Positions 13,756 through 21,420 of a stretch of DNA of 21,420 bases are shown in pieces; position 1 is the first letter of the stretch; each line of letters starts with the position of its first letter. The stretch is from an uncultured Eubacterium sp. Its GTDB lineage: Bacteria > Bacillota_A > Clostridia > Lachnospirales > Lachnospiraceae. The position numbers and the translations under genes are program-made. The DNA lies in the NCBI GenBank assembly GCA_948468465.1, contig CAOKJJ010000081.1, forward strand, positions 1 to 21,420. Reading direction: 5' to 3'. A model generated the notes under the pieces. It had not been told where the DNA came from and ran no database searches. It saw nothing but the letters and a program-made list of their open reading frames with translations.

Positions 13756-15999
13756 ATGAAAGAACCAATCATAGACCAAAACCTGCTTGCATATATTCTA
13801 TCTCTGTTAAGCATCCCTGAGAATACCGCTGCTGACATCAAACACCCGGTTTCAGAGCCGTCTGGCATGGTGTCTGTGTCTGACTGGAAGATGCAGACAG
13901 CGCAGGGTATGATCCGGTTTATGGACGAGATGCCAGGTGGTTTTTTAATTTATCATGCAGCCAAAGACGAAGAAATCATTTATGCAAATAAAGCGCTTCT
14001 GCGCATCTGCCAATGTGAAACACTGGAGGAGTTTCGGAATCTGACCGGCAATTCCTTTCAGGGATTTGTCCATCCGCAGGATCTGGATGCTGTAGAACAA
14101 AGCATCCGGGAACAGGTAGCCCAAAGCCAGTACAATCTGGACTATGTAGAATACCGCATCCAGCGTAAAGACGGTACGATACGATGGATAGAAGATTACG
14201 GACATTTTATCCATTTAAACACCGTCGGAGATATCTTTTACGTATTTATCGGCGATGCGACAGAAAAAAATGAACTGCAGAAAAAAGCGTTAAAAAAACA
14301 GCTGCAAAAAGAACAGGAGCTTCAGCGCCGGATTGAGCAGTATCATACGGAAATGAAGCTGATCAATCAGGAACATTTGCGCCGTCTGGAAGTGATTGAG
14401 GGACTGAGCATCAACTATGAGTCCATTTTATATGCCGATCTTGATTTAGATAAGGTGCAGCCTTACCGGCTGAGCAGCCGGACGATATTACAGTTTGAAA
14501 ACCTGAATCAGCTGCGCAGTTTTTCCTGGTATGTTTCTGATTATGTAAAAGCATGGGTGCATCCTGAAGACCGTGAATCCGTTGCCAGTCAGACATCGCC
14601 AGAATACATCCGCAGCAAGCTGGCTGTGCAGAAAACATACTATATGAATTATAAGGTGATCAAAGATTCTGAAATTCAGTACCTGCAGCTGCGCATCGTC
14701 AATGTAACAGGAAATGACCATGTTTCTCAAATTGTCATGGGATACCGGCGTGTCGATGAAGAAATCCGAAAGGAAATGGAGCAAAGGCGCCTTCTAAAAG
14801 AAGCCTTAACAAATGCAAACCTGGCCATTACAGCAAAAAACACATTTCTTTCCAATATGTCACACGATATGCGCACGCCTTTGAATGCGATCTTTGGCTT
14901 TACCGCCCTCGCCAAAGGTAATCTGACCGACCAGACCAGTCTGGAATATTATCTGAATAAAATCAGCGCTTCCGGCGAACAGCTGCTTGATCTGATTGAT
15001 AAGGTGCTGGAAATTGCATGGACAGGTTCAGACGATATCCGCATTACGGAAACGGAATGCAGCCTCATTGACATTCTGGAAAACGTAAAAAATACATACC
15101 GCAACCTTGCGCAGGAAAAAAACATTTCCATCACACTGGATACTTCCGGACTGACACACAGCGACGTCTGCGGTGATCAGGATAAGATGGAACGCTTTCT
15201 CTCTTATCTGACACATAACGCAGTAAAATATACGCAAAAAGGCGGCAGCATTACGATCTGCGCCACAGAATTAAACACTTTGCCAAACGATCATGCCGTA
15301 TATCAGTTTGTCGTCGAGGATGACGGCATCGGAATCAGCCATGAATTTCTGGGACATATTTATGAACCATTTGAACGTGAAAAAAACACGACATTCAGCG
15401 GCGTCATTGGTACCGGACTCGGCCTTACGATCGTGAAAAACATCGTTACTGTCATGGGCGGAACGATCGAGGTGCAAAGCGCTGTGGGAAACGGCACCAA
15501 ATTCACCGTTACCCTGCGCCTGCGGACACAAAACCACCCGATTCCTTTCCATATGAGCACAGAGGAAACGATTGCATATTTATCCGACCGCAAAATATTG
15601 TTAGTGGAAGACAATGAGATTAATCTGGAGATCGAAACAGCCATTTTGGAAGGACTTGGATTACACATTGATACAGCCGAAAACGGCAGCATTGCCGTAG
15701 AAATGGTTGAAAAAGCAAACCCGGATGAATATGCGCTCATTCTGATGGACATTCAGATGCCGGTAATGAACGGCAGACAGGCAGCAAAGGCTATACGCAG
15801 GCTGGAAAACGAAGTGCTGTCCCGCATTCCTATTATCGCGCTGTCCGCGGACGCTTTTGAAAGTGACAAGCGCAAATCGATCGAAAGCGGCATGGACGCC
15901 CATCTTCCAAAGCCAATTGATGTGCCGGTTTTATTAGAAACGATTGCGAAAACGATTCAGACGCATCAATATTTATACGGGGATTTGGAGCGTGTCTGA
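13756..15999 (+). CDS. Cytosolic PAS-domain hybrid histidine kinase with C-terminal receiver
   Basis: This 747-residue signalling protein has no membrane segment. After about 50 unassigned residues comes a PAS domain (about 55-170, with VEYRIQRKDGTIRWIEDYGH). A coiled-coil stretch (170-215) leads to a second, poorly matching PAS-like region (about 220-335, with AWVHPEDRE). The kinase core has HisKA with His370 in SNMSHDMRTPLN, the N-box Asn488 in THNAVKYT, EDDGIGIS (521-528) and GTGLGL (552-557). A receiver follows (about 612-735) with Asp665 in LMDIQMPVMNG and Lys719. There is no Hpt or output domain, so phosphate must pass to another protein or return. The ATG at 13756 lies ten bases after AGGGGG; an earlier TTG at 13747 is too close to that site to be used. 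Its signal and target are unknown. Placement after the sugar regulator may be coincidental. Confidence 0.92.
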   Translation: MKEPIIDQNLLAYILSLLSIPENTAADIKHPVSEPSGMVSVSDWKMQTAQGMIRFMDEMPGGFLIYHAAKDEEIIYANKALLRICQCETLEEFRNLTGNSFQGFVHPQDLDAVEQSIREQVAQSQYNLDYVEYRIQRKDGTIRWIEDYGHFIHLNTVGDIFYVFIGDATEKNELQKKALKKQLQKEQELQRRIEQYHTEMKLINQEHLRRLEVIEGLSINYESILYADLDLDKVQPYRLSSRTILQFENLNQLRSFSWYVSDYVKAWVHPEDRESVASQTSPEYIRSKLAVQKTYYMNYKVIKDSEIQYLQLRIVNVTGNDHVSQIVMGYRRVDEEIRKEMEQRRLLKEALTNANLAITAKNTFLSNMSHDMRTPLNAIFGFTALAKGNLTDQTSLEYYLNKISASGEQLLDLIDKVLEIAWTGSDDIRITETECSLIDILENVKNTYRNLAQEKNISITLDTSGLTHSDVCGDQDKMERFLSYLTHNAVKYTQKGGSITICATELNTLPNDHAVYQFVVEDDGIGISHEFLGHIYEPFEREKNTTFSGVIGTGLGLTIVKNIVTVMGGTIEVQSAVGNGTKFTVTLRLRTQNHPIPFHMSTEETIAYLSDRKILLVEDNEINLEIETAILEGLGLHIDTAENGSIAVEMVEKANPDEYALILMDIQMPVMNGRQAAKAIRRLENEVLSRIPIIALSADAFESDKRKSIESGMDAHLPKPIDVPVLLETIAKTIQTHQYLYGDLERV

Positions 16000-16016
16000 A
16001 CATTCAGACACGCTCC
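15987..16016. terminator. Hairpin spanning the stop codon of the hybrid kinase
   Basis: GGAGCGTGTCTGA (15987-15999) and TCAGACACGCTCC (16004-16016) are perfectly complementary 13-base arms around ACAT. The left arm holds the last codons and the TGA stop of the kinase gene. It lies between two convergent genes. No T-run follows on either strand, so it is a plausible but not canonical bidirectional terminator. Confidence 0.5.
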
Positions 16017-16038
16017 GACACTTCATCCAGGCTGTTCC

Positions 16039-16803
16039 TTACCATCCCAGTTCCAACAGCCAGTTATTTAATAACCTCTCCCTCTCCTGCTCTTTTATCC
16101 CCGGGTCTTTCGGACTTACATACTCGCCCTTAATGTTGCCGTCTACAATATACAGCACTCTGGAGCACTTTGCGGCTACCTTTGCGTCATGGGTTACCAT
16201 CATAATCGTTGTGCCTTCTTCGTTTAACTGCACCAGTTCTTCCATCACCTCATTTGACGCAGTTCGGTTCAAAGCCCCCGTCGGCTCATCCGCGAATAAA
16301 ACCTTTGGCCTGTTAATCATGCTTCTGCAGATGCAGGCTCTCTGAAGCTGCCCTCCCGAAACTTCATTGATGTCGTTATCGGCAATGTCAATAATGCCCA
16401 GCTTACGCATGAAGTCCTGTCCGCGCCGGGCCGTTTCCTTACGCGTTTCGGCATTCTTCCTGGATTGTACCGCAGGGAGGATAATATTGTCAAGGACGGT
16501 CAGATTTTTCAGCATATACATCTGCTGAAAGATAAAGCCCATTTCATCCAGGCGTAAGTCTGCAAGCTCCTTTTCACCCATGTCTGCAATGTTCTTTCCG
16601 CAGAATTTTACTTCGCCTGCGGTAATGGAATCCATGCCCGAAACGGCATACAGCAGCGTTGACTTTCCTGATCCTGACGGCCCCATAACGGCTGTCATTT
16701 CGCCTTCGGAAACGGCAAAGCTTACATTTTTCAAAACGTTGTTCTGGCGCTTGTTTACGATATATGTTTTGCAGAGGTCTTTTACTTCTAAAATATTCAT
16801 CAT
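16039..16803 (-). CDS. ABC transporter ATP-binding protein (MacB/LolD-like)
   Basis: This 254-residue ATPase partners an FtsX-type permease. Walker A is GPSGSGKST (41-49), the Q-loop lies at FIFQQ (90-94), the signature is VSGGQLQR (148-155), Walker B is VLFADEPTGAL with Asp172 and Glu173, and the switch His is His205 in VTHD. The Asp-Glu-Pro-Thr-Gly-Ala-Leu form is typical of the MacB/LolD/Bce branch. Two adjacent ATGs (16803 and 16800) can start it after AAAGGAAAC; I use the first. It follows the permease gene by 57 bases and ends convergently with the hybrid kinase. The likely cargo is an antimicrobial peptide, lipid or envelope protein, but specificity cannot be read from the ATPase. Confidence 0.93.
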   Translation of the reverse strand: MMNILEVKDLCKTYIVNKRQNNVLKNVSFAVSEGEMTAVMGPSGSGKSTLLYAVSGMDSITAGEVKFCGKNIADMGEKELADLRLDEMGFIFQQMYMLKNLTVLDNIILPAVQSRKNAETRKETARRGQDFMRKLGIIDIADNDINEVSGGQLQRACICRSMINRPKVLFADEPTGALNRTASNEVMEELVQLNEEGTTIMMVTHDAKVAAKCSRVLYIVDGNIKGEYVSPKDPGIKEQERERLLNNWLLELGW

Positions 16804-16860
16804 AGTTTCCTTTCTTATTAAAAAGTTATCAAAATAATTAAATTTGATCCTTATTCCATG

Positions 16861-19227
16861 TTATTCCATATTGGCAGTGTCGGAGGACTTGATTTTCCTC
16901 GTGTAAAGTGAGGTCAGGAACGCGCTTGCGGCTGTTGCAGCAAGAATGACACCAGGGAAGATCAGATACATTTCAACAGGATTGGCAACGTAATCAACCG
17001 CAAGCTCCATCCCCATCATTTTAAAGATCGGATCAATGCAAAGGTGCGTAAGAGGCATTGCGAAAATTTCACCGATTATCACCGCCATCATTCCCACGAA
17101 TAAAAACCTGAAAGCGTGGTATGCATAGATTTTTCCATTCCGTGTGCCGATGGCTTTCATAAGTGCAATTTCACCCTGCTCCCTTGCGATAAAAGAACGC
17201 TCCATAAGCACGGTTACAAGCGCGGCTAATACAATTGACAGAACCGCTGTAAAGGATTTTACCGCATCCAGAGTTCCCTCAACACCGACCATGTATGCCA
17301 CTTCTTCGGCACAGGTTTTTATATTTTCATAATCGGGAAAAATCCTCTGGATTTCTTCCATCCTCCGTTCCATTTCCTTGCTGTCAGGATCGTCCGTAAA
17401 GGCAATCTGCGTATTCAAACCGGCTATTGCCTGGACATAATTTATGTACGCATCGCTGTGGAGCCTGATCCCGCTGCCCTGCATATTCATAGATTGGAAA
17501 AACGCCGAAATGATATATTCCTGATCCCCGTCAATGGCCCTGATCGTAACGGTATCCCCAATCGCCGCGCCCAGCTTATCCGCGGCAATCCGTGTGATTG
17601 CAATTTCATCGGTATTCTGCGGCGCTGTTCCTGCCGTGTATTCGTACATATCCATGGTTGAGCCTGTGCCTTGATAGATACTGATGCTGCTCTCGTTTCC
17701 TTTGAAAGACACGGGCAGGGTAAATACCATTTCCTGATAGCATTGCGCAGGCATACCATGTTCCGCAAGGGTCTGTTCCATTTCGCCAAGGTGTTTTTCC
17801 AGCTTTTCACGCCCGTCCTCCAGCATACATTCCACAATTTTTTTACTGTCCAGAAAAATATCGCAGTCTGCCCATCCGAATGCCGTGGCAAGGCTGTCGC
17901 TGTTCATAGTGGAAACAGTTGCCGAAAGTATCAGCAAAAGGGAAAGGCAGAGGAAGAAGGTAAGCGTGATAATGCTGTAACGCCTGGGGCTGCTTACAAT
18001 ATCATTCAGTGCAAGGAAAGGCGCCACCTCAAGCCTGGATTTACCCAAACTCATAAGGCTCTTTTTACGGAAGCGTTCCCCTGTCTGGCCGTTTCTGATC
18101 GCGTCAATGGGCGTCAATTTCTTAACCCTGCCTGTACAGCTATAGCAGAACAGTAAAATGACTGCAACGACAAGGACAGCACAAACAATGTTTACCAATA
18201 TCGGGTTCTGGTTTCCGGCAATGATGTTCTGCGAGGAAACGCCCATAAGCATTTTACCGAAGGGAACGCTAAGGACAAGGCCGACCGCCGCACCGATCAT
18301 CGAAAGCCCCATATATTTCACAAGGTATAAGCCCCTGATTTTAAAATTGCCGATGCCAATCGCCTTCATTACACCGATTTCACGGTATTCTTCGGAAAGC
18401 GTAAAGGAGATGGTAAAACGTAAAACCACAAATGCTATGATAATCAGGATAATGCTTACTACAAGCAGAACACCTACCACGATCATATCAAAAATATAGC
18501 TGAATTCCATAGTTGCCCTGTCCATTGTGAAGATGCCGTTATCTACAAGCGGTTTTATCTGCGGCAGGACCGTTTCCATATCAGAAGAATAGATGTAAAC
18601 AAGTTTGCCGCCGTAATATTCCTCCGTGTTTTCTGCGGAAAGGAAACTCTCAAAATCCTCCTCACTTATGATATAACGGGTAATGGATAACTGCTTGGAA
18701 CCGAAAAGCGCATCGTTTATTTTATCTGCAAGGACAAATTCACGGCTCACACCGTTTAATTCTATCGTAAGCTTATCGCCCACATCAACACCGAGCGCGT
18801 CCGCCTTGCCCTGTGCCATATAAAACTCGCCCTGCCTGACCGTATCAAGGGTACTGCCATCGGAAAGAAAATAATTCAGGCAAATGTCGCTGTGGACCAG
18901 GTGCGTACCCTCGACCACAATGTCCTTATCCTCATAAATAAAATTATCGGCCGATAAAAACAATATGTTTTCCACTGCATAGCGGTCTACTGCACTTGCC
19001 GAGCTTACCGTTTCATCAATGTCAACGGCACAATTTTTATTCATGGCAGCCGCAAAATAATCCGGCACATCCGCCATCTCAAAATAACTGTCCAGTGCCG
19101 TAGTAACATTTATAATGTTGTTCACACTTGACGATACAAACATTGTGGCAAGAATGATAAATAACAGAAGAATCATATTCATTGCCTTTTTTCGTTTTAA
19201 GTCTTTTTTCAGTATGTTTCGATACAT
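16861..19227 (-). CDS. ABC transporter permease with two FtsX domains
   Basis: This 788-residue membrane protein has duplicated architecture. TM1 (about 17-36) is followed by an external domain (about 40-245) and three membrane helices (about 247-272, 303-325, 345-362). TM5 (about 417-437) is followed by a second external domain (about 445-655) and three more helices (about 658-676, 707-727, 753-773). Each half has the FtsX coupling motif: YREIGVMKAIGIGN (281-294) and QGEIALMKAIGTRN (684-697). This gives eight segments and two external domains, unlike the ten-segment BceB type. GGAAG precedes the ATG by about seven bases. The ATPase gene follows 57 bases downstream and a sensor kinase/regulator pair lies upstream, which suggests a TCS-controlled exporter or extractor for antimicrobial peptides or envelope components. 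The stop context ATGGAATAA is tandemly duplicated just past the gene. The family is secure, the cargo unknown. Confidence 0.92.
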   Translation of the reverse strand: MYRNILKKDLKRKKAMNMILLLFIILATMFVSSSVNNIINVTTALDSYFEMADVPDYFAAAMNKNCAVDIDETVSSASAVDRYAVENILFLSADNFIYEDKDIVVEGTHLVHSDICLNYFLSDGSTLDTVRQGEFYMAQGKADALGVDVGDKLTIELNGVSREFVLADKINDALFGSKQLSITRYIISEEDFESFLSAENTEEYYGGKLVYIYSSDMETVLPQIKPLVDNGIFTMDRATMEFSYIFDMIVVGVLLVVSIILIIIAFVVLRFTISFTLSEEYREIGVMKAIGIGNFKIRGLYLVKYMGLSMIGAAVGLVLSVPFGKMLMGVSSQNIIAGNQNPILVNIVCAVLVVAVILLFCYSCTGRVKKLTPIDAIRNGQTGERFRKKSLMSLGKSRLEVAPFLALNDIVSSPRRYSIITLTFFLCLSLLLILSATVSTMNSDSLATAFGWADCDIFLDSKKIVECMLEDGREKLEKHLGEMEQTLAEHGMPAQCYQEMVFTLPVSFKGNESSISIYQGTGSTMDMYEYTAGTAPQNTDEIAITRIAADKLGAAIGDTVTIRAIDGDQEYIISAFFQSMNMQGSGIRLHSDAYINYVQAIAGLNTQIAFTDDPDSKEMERRMEEIQRIFPDYENIKTCAEEVAYMVGVEGTLDAVKSFTAVLSIVLAALVTVLMERSFIAREQGEIALMKAIGTRNGKIYAYHAFRFLFVGMMAVIIGEIFAMPLTHLCIDPIFKMMGMELAVDYVANPVEMYLIFPGVILAATAASAFLTSLYTRKIKSSDTANME

Positions 19228-19319
19228 GTTTAGCTTCCTTTCTCTTGTTTTCCAATAGATGCTACAAGAGATATGCTAACACAAAAATTATGAAATAATC
19301 CTTAACTGCAAAAATTATA

Positions 19320-19354
19320 AAACTTCAGAGCCACTGAATCTAACCCTGAAGTTT
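19320..19354 (-). terminator. Weak hairpin between the sensor kinase and permease genes
   Basis: The arms AAACTTCAG (19320-19328) and CTGAAGTTT (19346-19354) pair around 17 bases. On the minus strand a TTTTATAATTTTT stretch follows, so this may terminate the regulator-kinase transcript. The ABC genes would then need their own promoter in 19228-19319, where TTAAGGATTATTTCATAA is a possible regulator site. I cannot place a convincing -35/-10 pair there. Confidence 0.45.
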
Positions 19355-19363
19355 CCCTATCCA

Positions 19364-20599
19364 TTATGCTTTTCTAACTACTGCCGTCACACAAAAAACA
19401 TCTTCCTTCATCCCGGCAAAGATTTCACCATCCATTTTACGCATCAGTGTTTTGCAGATATAAAGCCCCAGCCCGCTCCCTTTCATGCCAGTGCTATTGC
19501 TTCCACGATAAAAGGAATCGAAAATGTTTGGAAGCTCCTCTTTTTTCAGACTGCACCCTGAGTTTGCGACCTGTATTAATTTACAGTCCTCTTCCTCCCC
19601 AAACGAAATGCGGATACGCTTGCCATCACCATATTTTATGGCATTTTCCATGACATTTTGCAGGACTTCTATCATACGGTTCTTATCCCCTTTGACAAGG
19701 CATTCCGAAATTTCATCCACCTGAAATTCGGTGTGAATAACAGACAGCTTATCCTTATAATACCTTTCTGTAGCTTTCATAACCTCTGAAAGGTAATATT
19801 CTCCCATACTCACTTCCAAATTCAGAAAATCTTCCCTGGATGCCGTTACAATTTCATTCACGTACCCCTTTATTTCTTTCACATTCCTTGCTATGCCCTG
19901 CAAAACCGCGTCCTTTCTCTCCTGTGTGTCATACAAATCCTCCGACAGCGCCTTCGCATACAGTTCAATGGAAGAAAGCGGCGTCTTAATATCATGGGAT
20001 AAAGAAAGAATCAATGCCTTCCGCTCCTTTTGAAACTCAAGTTCTTTCTCCTTACTATCCTCCAGCTTTTCGCGGAGCATGTCCATGCCCCACAGGAAAC
20101 GCCCAAACAGCTTGCTTTTTTCTTCTTTGACAGGCATGGACAGATTCCCTTTCGCCAGCTCGTAAGATAAATTACTCATATCCTGAAAAGGTTTTAATAT
20201 TTTACGATACACGTACACGAGCACAAGATCTGTCACAATCATCATGCCAAACAGCAGGATATTGATGTACAAAGGCAAGCGCGGACTTCTTTCCTGCGCA
20301 TATTCTATCCGATACAGTCTGCCGGCGATCTCTTCCACTAAATAATCGTTGTCACAGGCTTCTCCTGCAGCAAACTCTCGGATTCCTACGATCGTCTGAT
20401 ACTTTTCGCAGTTCATGGCTTCTATTTCGGAAACCTCCGGATTTTGTTCTTCTATTTCTTTGCGCAAACGCCTTGCTTCCACAAGATATAATTTTCCGTC
20501 ACGGTCATTATTATGATAAAAATACAGCATATTCGCTGACAATATGAGCAATATCTCAGCAATGGCAATCCAAAGCATAAACATTTTAAACTTACTCAA
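19364..20599 (-). CDS. Membrane sensor histidine kinase
   Basis: This 411-residue kinase has TM1 (about 7-27), an external sensor region of roughly 80 residues (28-108), TM2 (about 110-131) and a HAMP-like linker (about 132-185). The catalytic core follows: His202 in LSLSHDIKTPLS, Asn319 in MENAIKYGDG and GSGLGL (374-379). The G1 box is degenerate, reading VANSGCS where DNG is usual. The start is a TTG (20599) overlapping the regulator gene by eight bases, with AGGG about eight bases before it; an ATG at 20584 is the alternative and would remove five residues. The overlap implies coupled translation with the response regulator. The sizeable external loop separates it from BceS-type intramembrane sensors. 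The probable role is sensing an envelope-acting compound and inducing the ABC genes downstream. Confidence 0.9.
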   Translation of the reverse strand: MSKFKMFMLWIAIAEILLILSANMLYFYHNNDRDGKLYLVEARRLRKEIEEQNPEVSEIEAMNCEKYQTIVGIREFAAGEACDNDYLVEEIAGRLYRIEYAQERSPRLPLYINILLFGMMIVTDLVLVYVYRKILKPFQDMSNLSYELAKGNLSMPVKEEKSKLFGRFLWGMDMLREKLEDSKEKELEFQKERKALILSLSHDIKTPLSSIELYAKALSEDLYDTQERKDAVLQGIARNVKEIKGYVNEIVTASREDFLNLEVSMGEYYLSEVMKATERYYKDKLSVIHTEFQVDEISECLVKGDKNRMIEVLQNVMENAIKYGDGKRIRISFGEEEDCKLIQVANSGCSLKKEELPNIFDSFYRGSNSTGMKGSGLGLYICKTLMRKMDGEIFAGMKEDVFCVTAVVRKA

Positions 20600-21254
20600 A
20601 CCGATACCCTACTCCCCACTCTGTAATAATATGCCTGGGCTTTTTTGGTTCTTCTTCTATTTTTTCCCTAAGCCGTTTAATATGTACCGTCAGTGTCTGC
20701 ATCTCCGACTCACTGTCACTTCCCCAAACGGCTTTGAACAAATATTCCTTCTTCATCGTTACATTCTTATTCTCAATCAGCAGCTTCAACAGTTCAAACT
20801 CCTTTTCAGTAACTTCTTTTTTCTGCCCATCTACATATACCGTCTGCCGCACGGTATTCAGCCGGATATTCCCTTCTGCGATCTCCGCCTGGCCATATTT
20901 TCTTTTAAAAATGCCTTTCAGCTTGGCAATTAAAATATCGATATCATAAGGTTTCTCAATGTAATCGTCTGCACCAAGATTTAAACCTTTTAATTGATCA
21001 TTCTTTTCCACCTTGGCACTGGCTATTAAAATATGGGTGTTGGAAGTTTCTCTGATCTTAGAACAAACTGCAAATCCATCCATTCCGGGAAGCATAATAT
21101 CTAAAATAATCACTTTAGCTCCATATTTTTCATATAATTCCATAGCTTTTTCACCGGTCTGGGCTACACTGACTGTGTAATTCTCCTTGCGCAGGAAATC
21201 ACACAGTAAAGTGCTGATTTCTTTGTTGTCTTCTACAATTAATATATCCAGCAT
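20592..21254 (-). CDS. OmpR-family response regulator
   Basis: This 220-residue DNA-binding regulator has a receiver domain (1-115) with the acidic pair in VEDN, the phosphoacceptor Asp52 in LDIMLPGMDG and Lys101 in IEKPYD. A winged-helix domain (about 122-220) carries VTEKEFELLKLLIENKN, the recognition region TLTVHIKRLREKI and the wing GVGYRFE. The switch-threonine region reads LIASAKVEKND, with Ser in the expected place. AAGGA lies about a dozen bases before the ATG, a rather long spacing. The gene overlaps the kinase gene. CTTAAGG-like motifs lie upstream (CTTAAGGAG near 21287-21295, CTTAAG near 21260-21265) and a related TTAAGG sits before the ABC genes; these could be its binding sites, which is inference. 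Confidence 0.93.
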   Translation of the reverse strand: MLDILIVEDNKEISTLLCDFLRKENYTVSVAQTGEKAMELYEKYGAKVIILDIMLPGMDGFAVCSKIRETSNTHILIASAKVEKNDQLKGLNLGADDYIEKPYDIDILIAKLKGIFKRKYGQAEIAEGNIRLNTVRQTVYVDGQKKEVTEKEFELLKLLIENKNVTMKKEYLFKAVWGSDSESEMQTLTVHIKRLREKIEEEPKKPRHIITEWGVGYRFE

Positions 21255-21338
21255 TTTTTCTTAAGTATCCTTCCTATTTCTTTTTACTCCTTAAGTGTGA
21301 ATTCTAATCTTTGTATTGTATGATATTGTGCGACAGAA

Positions 21339-21420
21339 TTGACATTTTGTGGCTATGCGGACGCCGGATGAGGGGCGGGGCCTGGATTTCGGCGACGTTG
21401 GAAGAATGTTTAGAAGCCCT
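21339..21420 (+). repeat. Right copy of the intergenic repeat, running off the window
   Basis: TTGACATTTTGT (21339-21350), a 42-base core (21351-21392) and GAATGTTTAGAAGCCCT (21404-21420) reproduce the three blocks of the left repeat (199 down to 104 on the minus strand). The copy begins some 85 bases upstream of the response regulator start and continues beyond the window. The stretch 21255-21338 is A/T rich and must hold the regulator promoter, but I see only a candidate -10 (TACAAT on the minus strand) and no good -35. Confidence 0.75.

Noticed and set aside
16039..21254. Labelling the ABC/TCS genes as BceABRS
   Set aside because: Permease topology (eight segments, two external domains) and the kinase external domain do not fit the Bce type.
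1..21420. A CRISPR array, tRNA or insertion sequence anywhere in the window
   Set aside because: I saw no regularly spaced repeats with unique spacers, no tRNA-like cloverleaf and no transposase-like protein on either strand.

Overview
The window looks like chromosomal DNA of a gut-type Firmicute, most probably Lachnospiraceae. I infer this from moderate GC, strong AGGAGG ribosome-binding sites, sigma-A promoters, a duplicated TerD set with a PMCA-type Ca2+ ATPase, a sucrose-type PTS with a LacI regulator, a cytosolic PAS-hybrid histidine kinase, and an FtsX-type ABC transporter with its own two-component system. No taxon marker gene (rRNA, ribosomal protein) is present, so the assignment rests on style. 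Fourteen protein genes are supported. I saw no tRNA, rRNA, transposase or CRISPR array.

Layout. (1) 1-235 is a GC-rich, gene-free, structured repeat. A related copy in the opposite orientation runs off the right end (21339-21420), so the 21 kb between them is bracketed by outward-pointing copies of one intergenic repeat. (2) 381-4989, minus strand: three tandem TerD-family Ca2+-binding stress proteins followed by a P-type Ca2+ ATPase, from one clear sigma-A promoter at 5038-5066 to a hairpin terminator at 236-270. (3) 5367-10345, minus strand: a HAD (Cof-type) phosphatase, an amylosucrase-family GH13 enzyme and a GH36 alpha-galactosidase, from a consensus TTGACA-17-TATAAT promoter. (4) 10615-13661, plus strand, divergent from (3): a single-chain EIIBCA sugar permease of the sucrose family with its own terminator, then a LacI-family regulator with its own promoter. 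(5) 13756-15999, plus strand: a PAS-containing cytosolic hybrid kinase with a C-terminal receiver. (6) 16039-21254, minus strand: an OmpR-type regulator and sensor kinase (overlapping genes), then a two-FtsX-domain permease and its ATPase.

How the genes fit together. Regions 3 and 4 form one alpha-galactoside/sucrose locus. The PTS would import and phosphorylate sucrose (or a related sugar), the GH36 enzyme would remove galactose from raffinose or melibiose, and the GH13 enzyme would act on the sucrosyl part. A near-identical pseudopalindrome (TGAAnnCGnGTACA) lies just downstream of the -10 box of each divergent promoter, so one LacI/CcpA-type repressor probably controls both arms. No GH32 sucrose-6-phosphate hydrolase and no fructokinase is present. 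This makes the GH13 enzyme plus the HAD phosphatase an attractive, untested alternative route for PTS-imported sucrose. Region 2 resembles known TerD/cation-ATPase stress loci. Region 6 resembles TCS-controlled peptide or envelope-stress ABC transporters, but it does not have the architecture of a Bce module.
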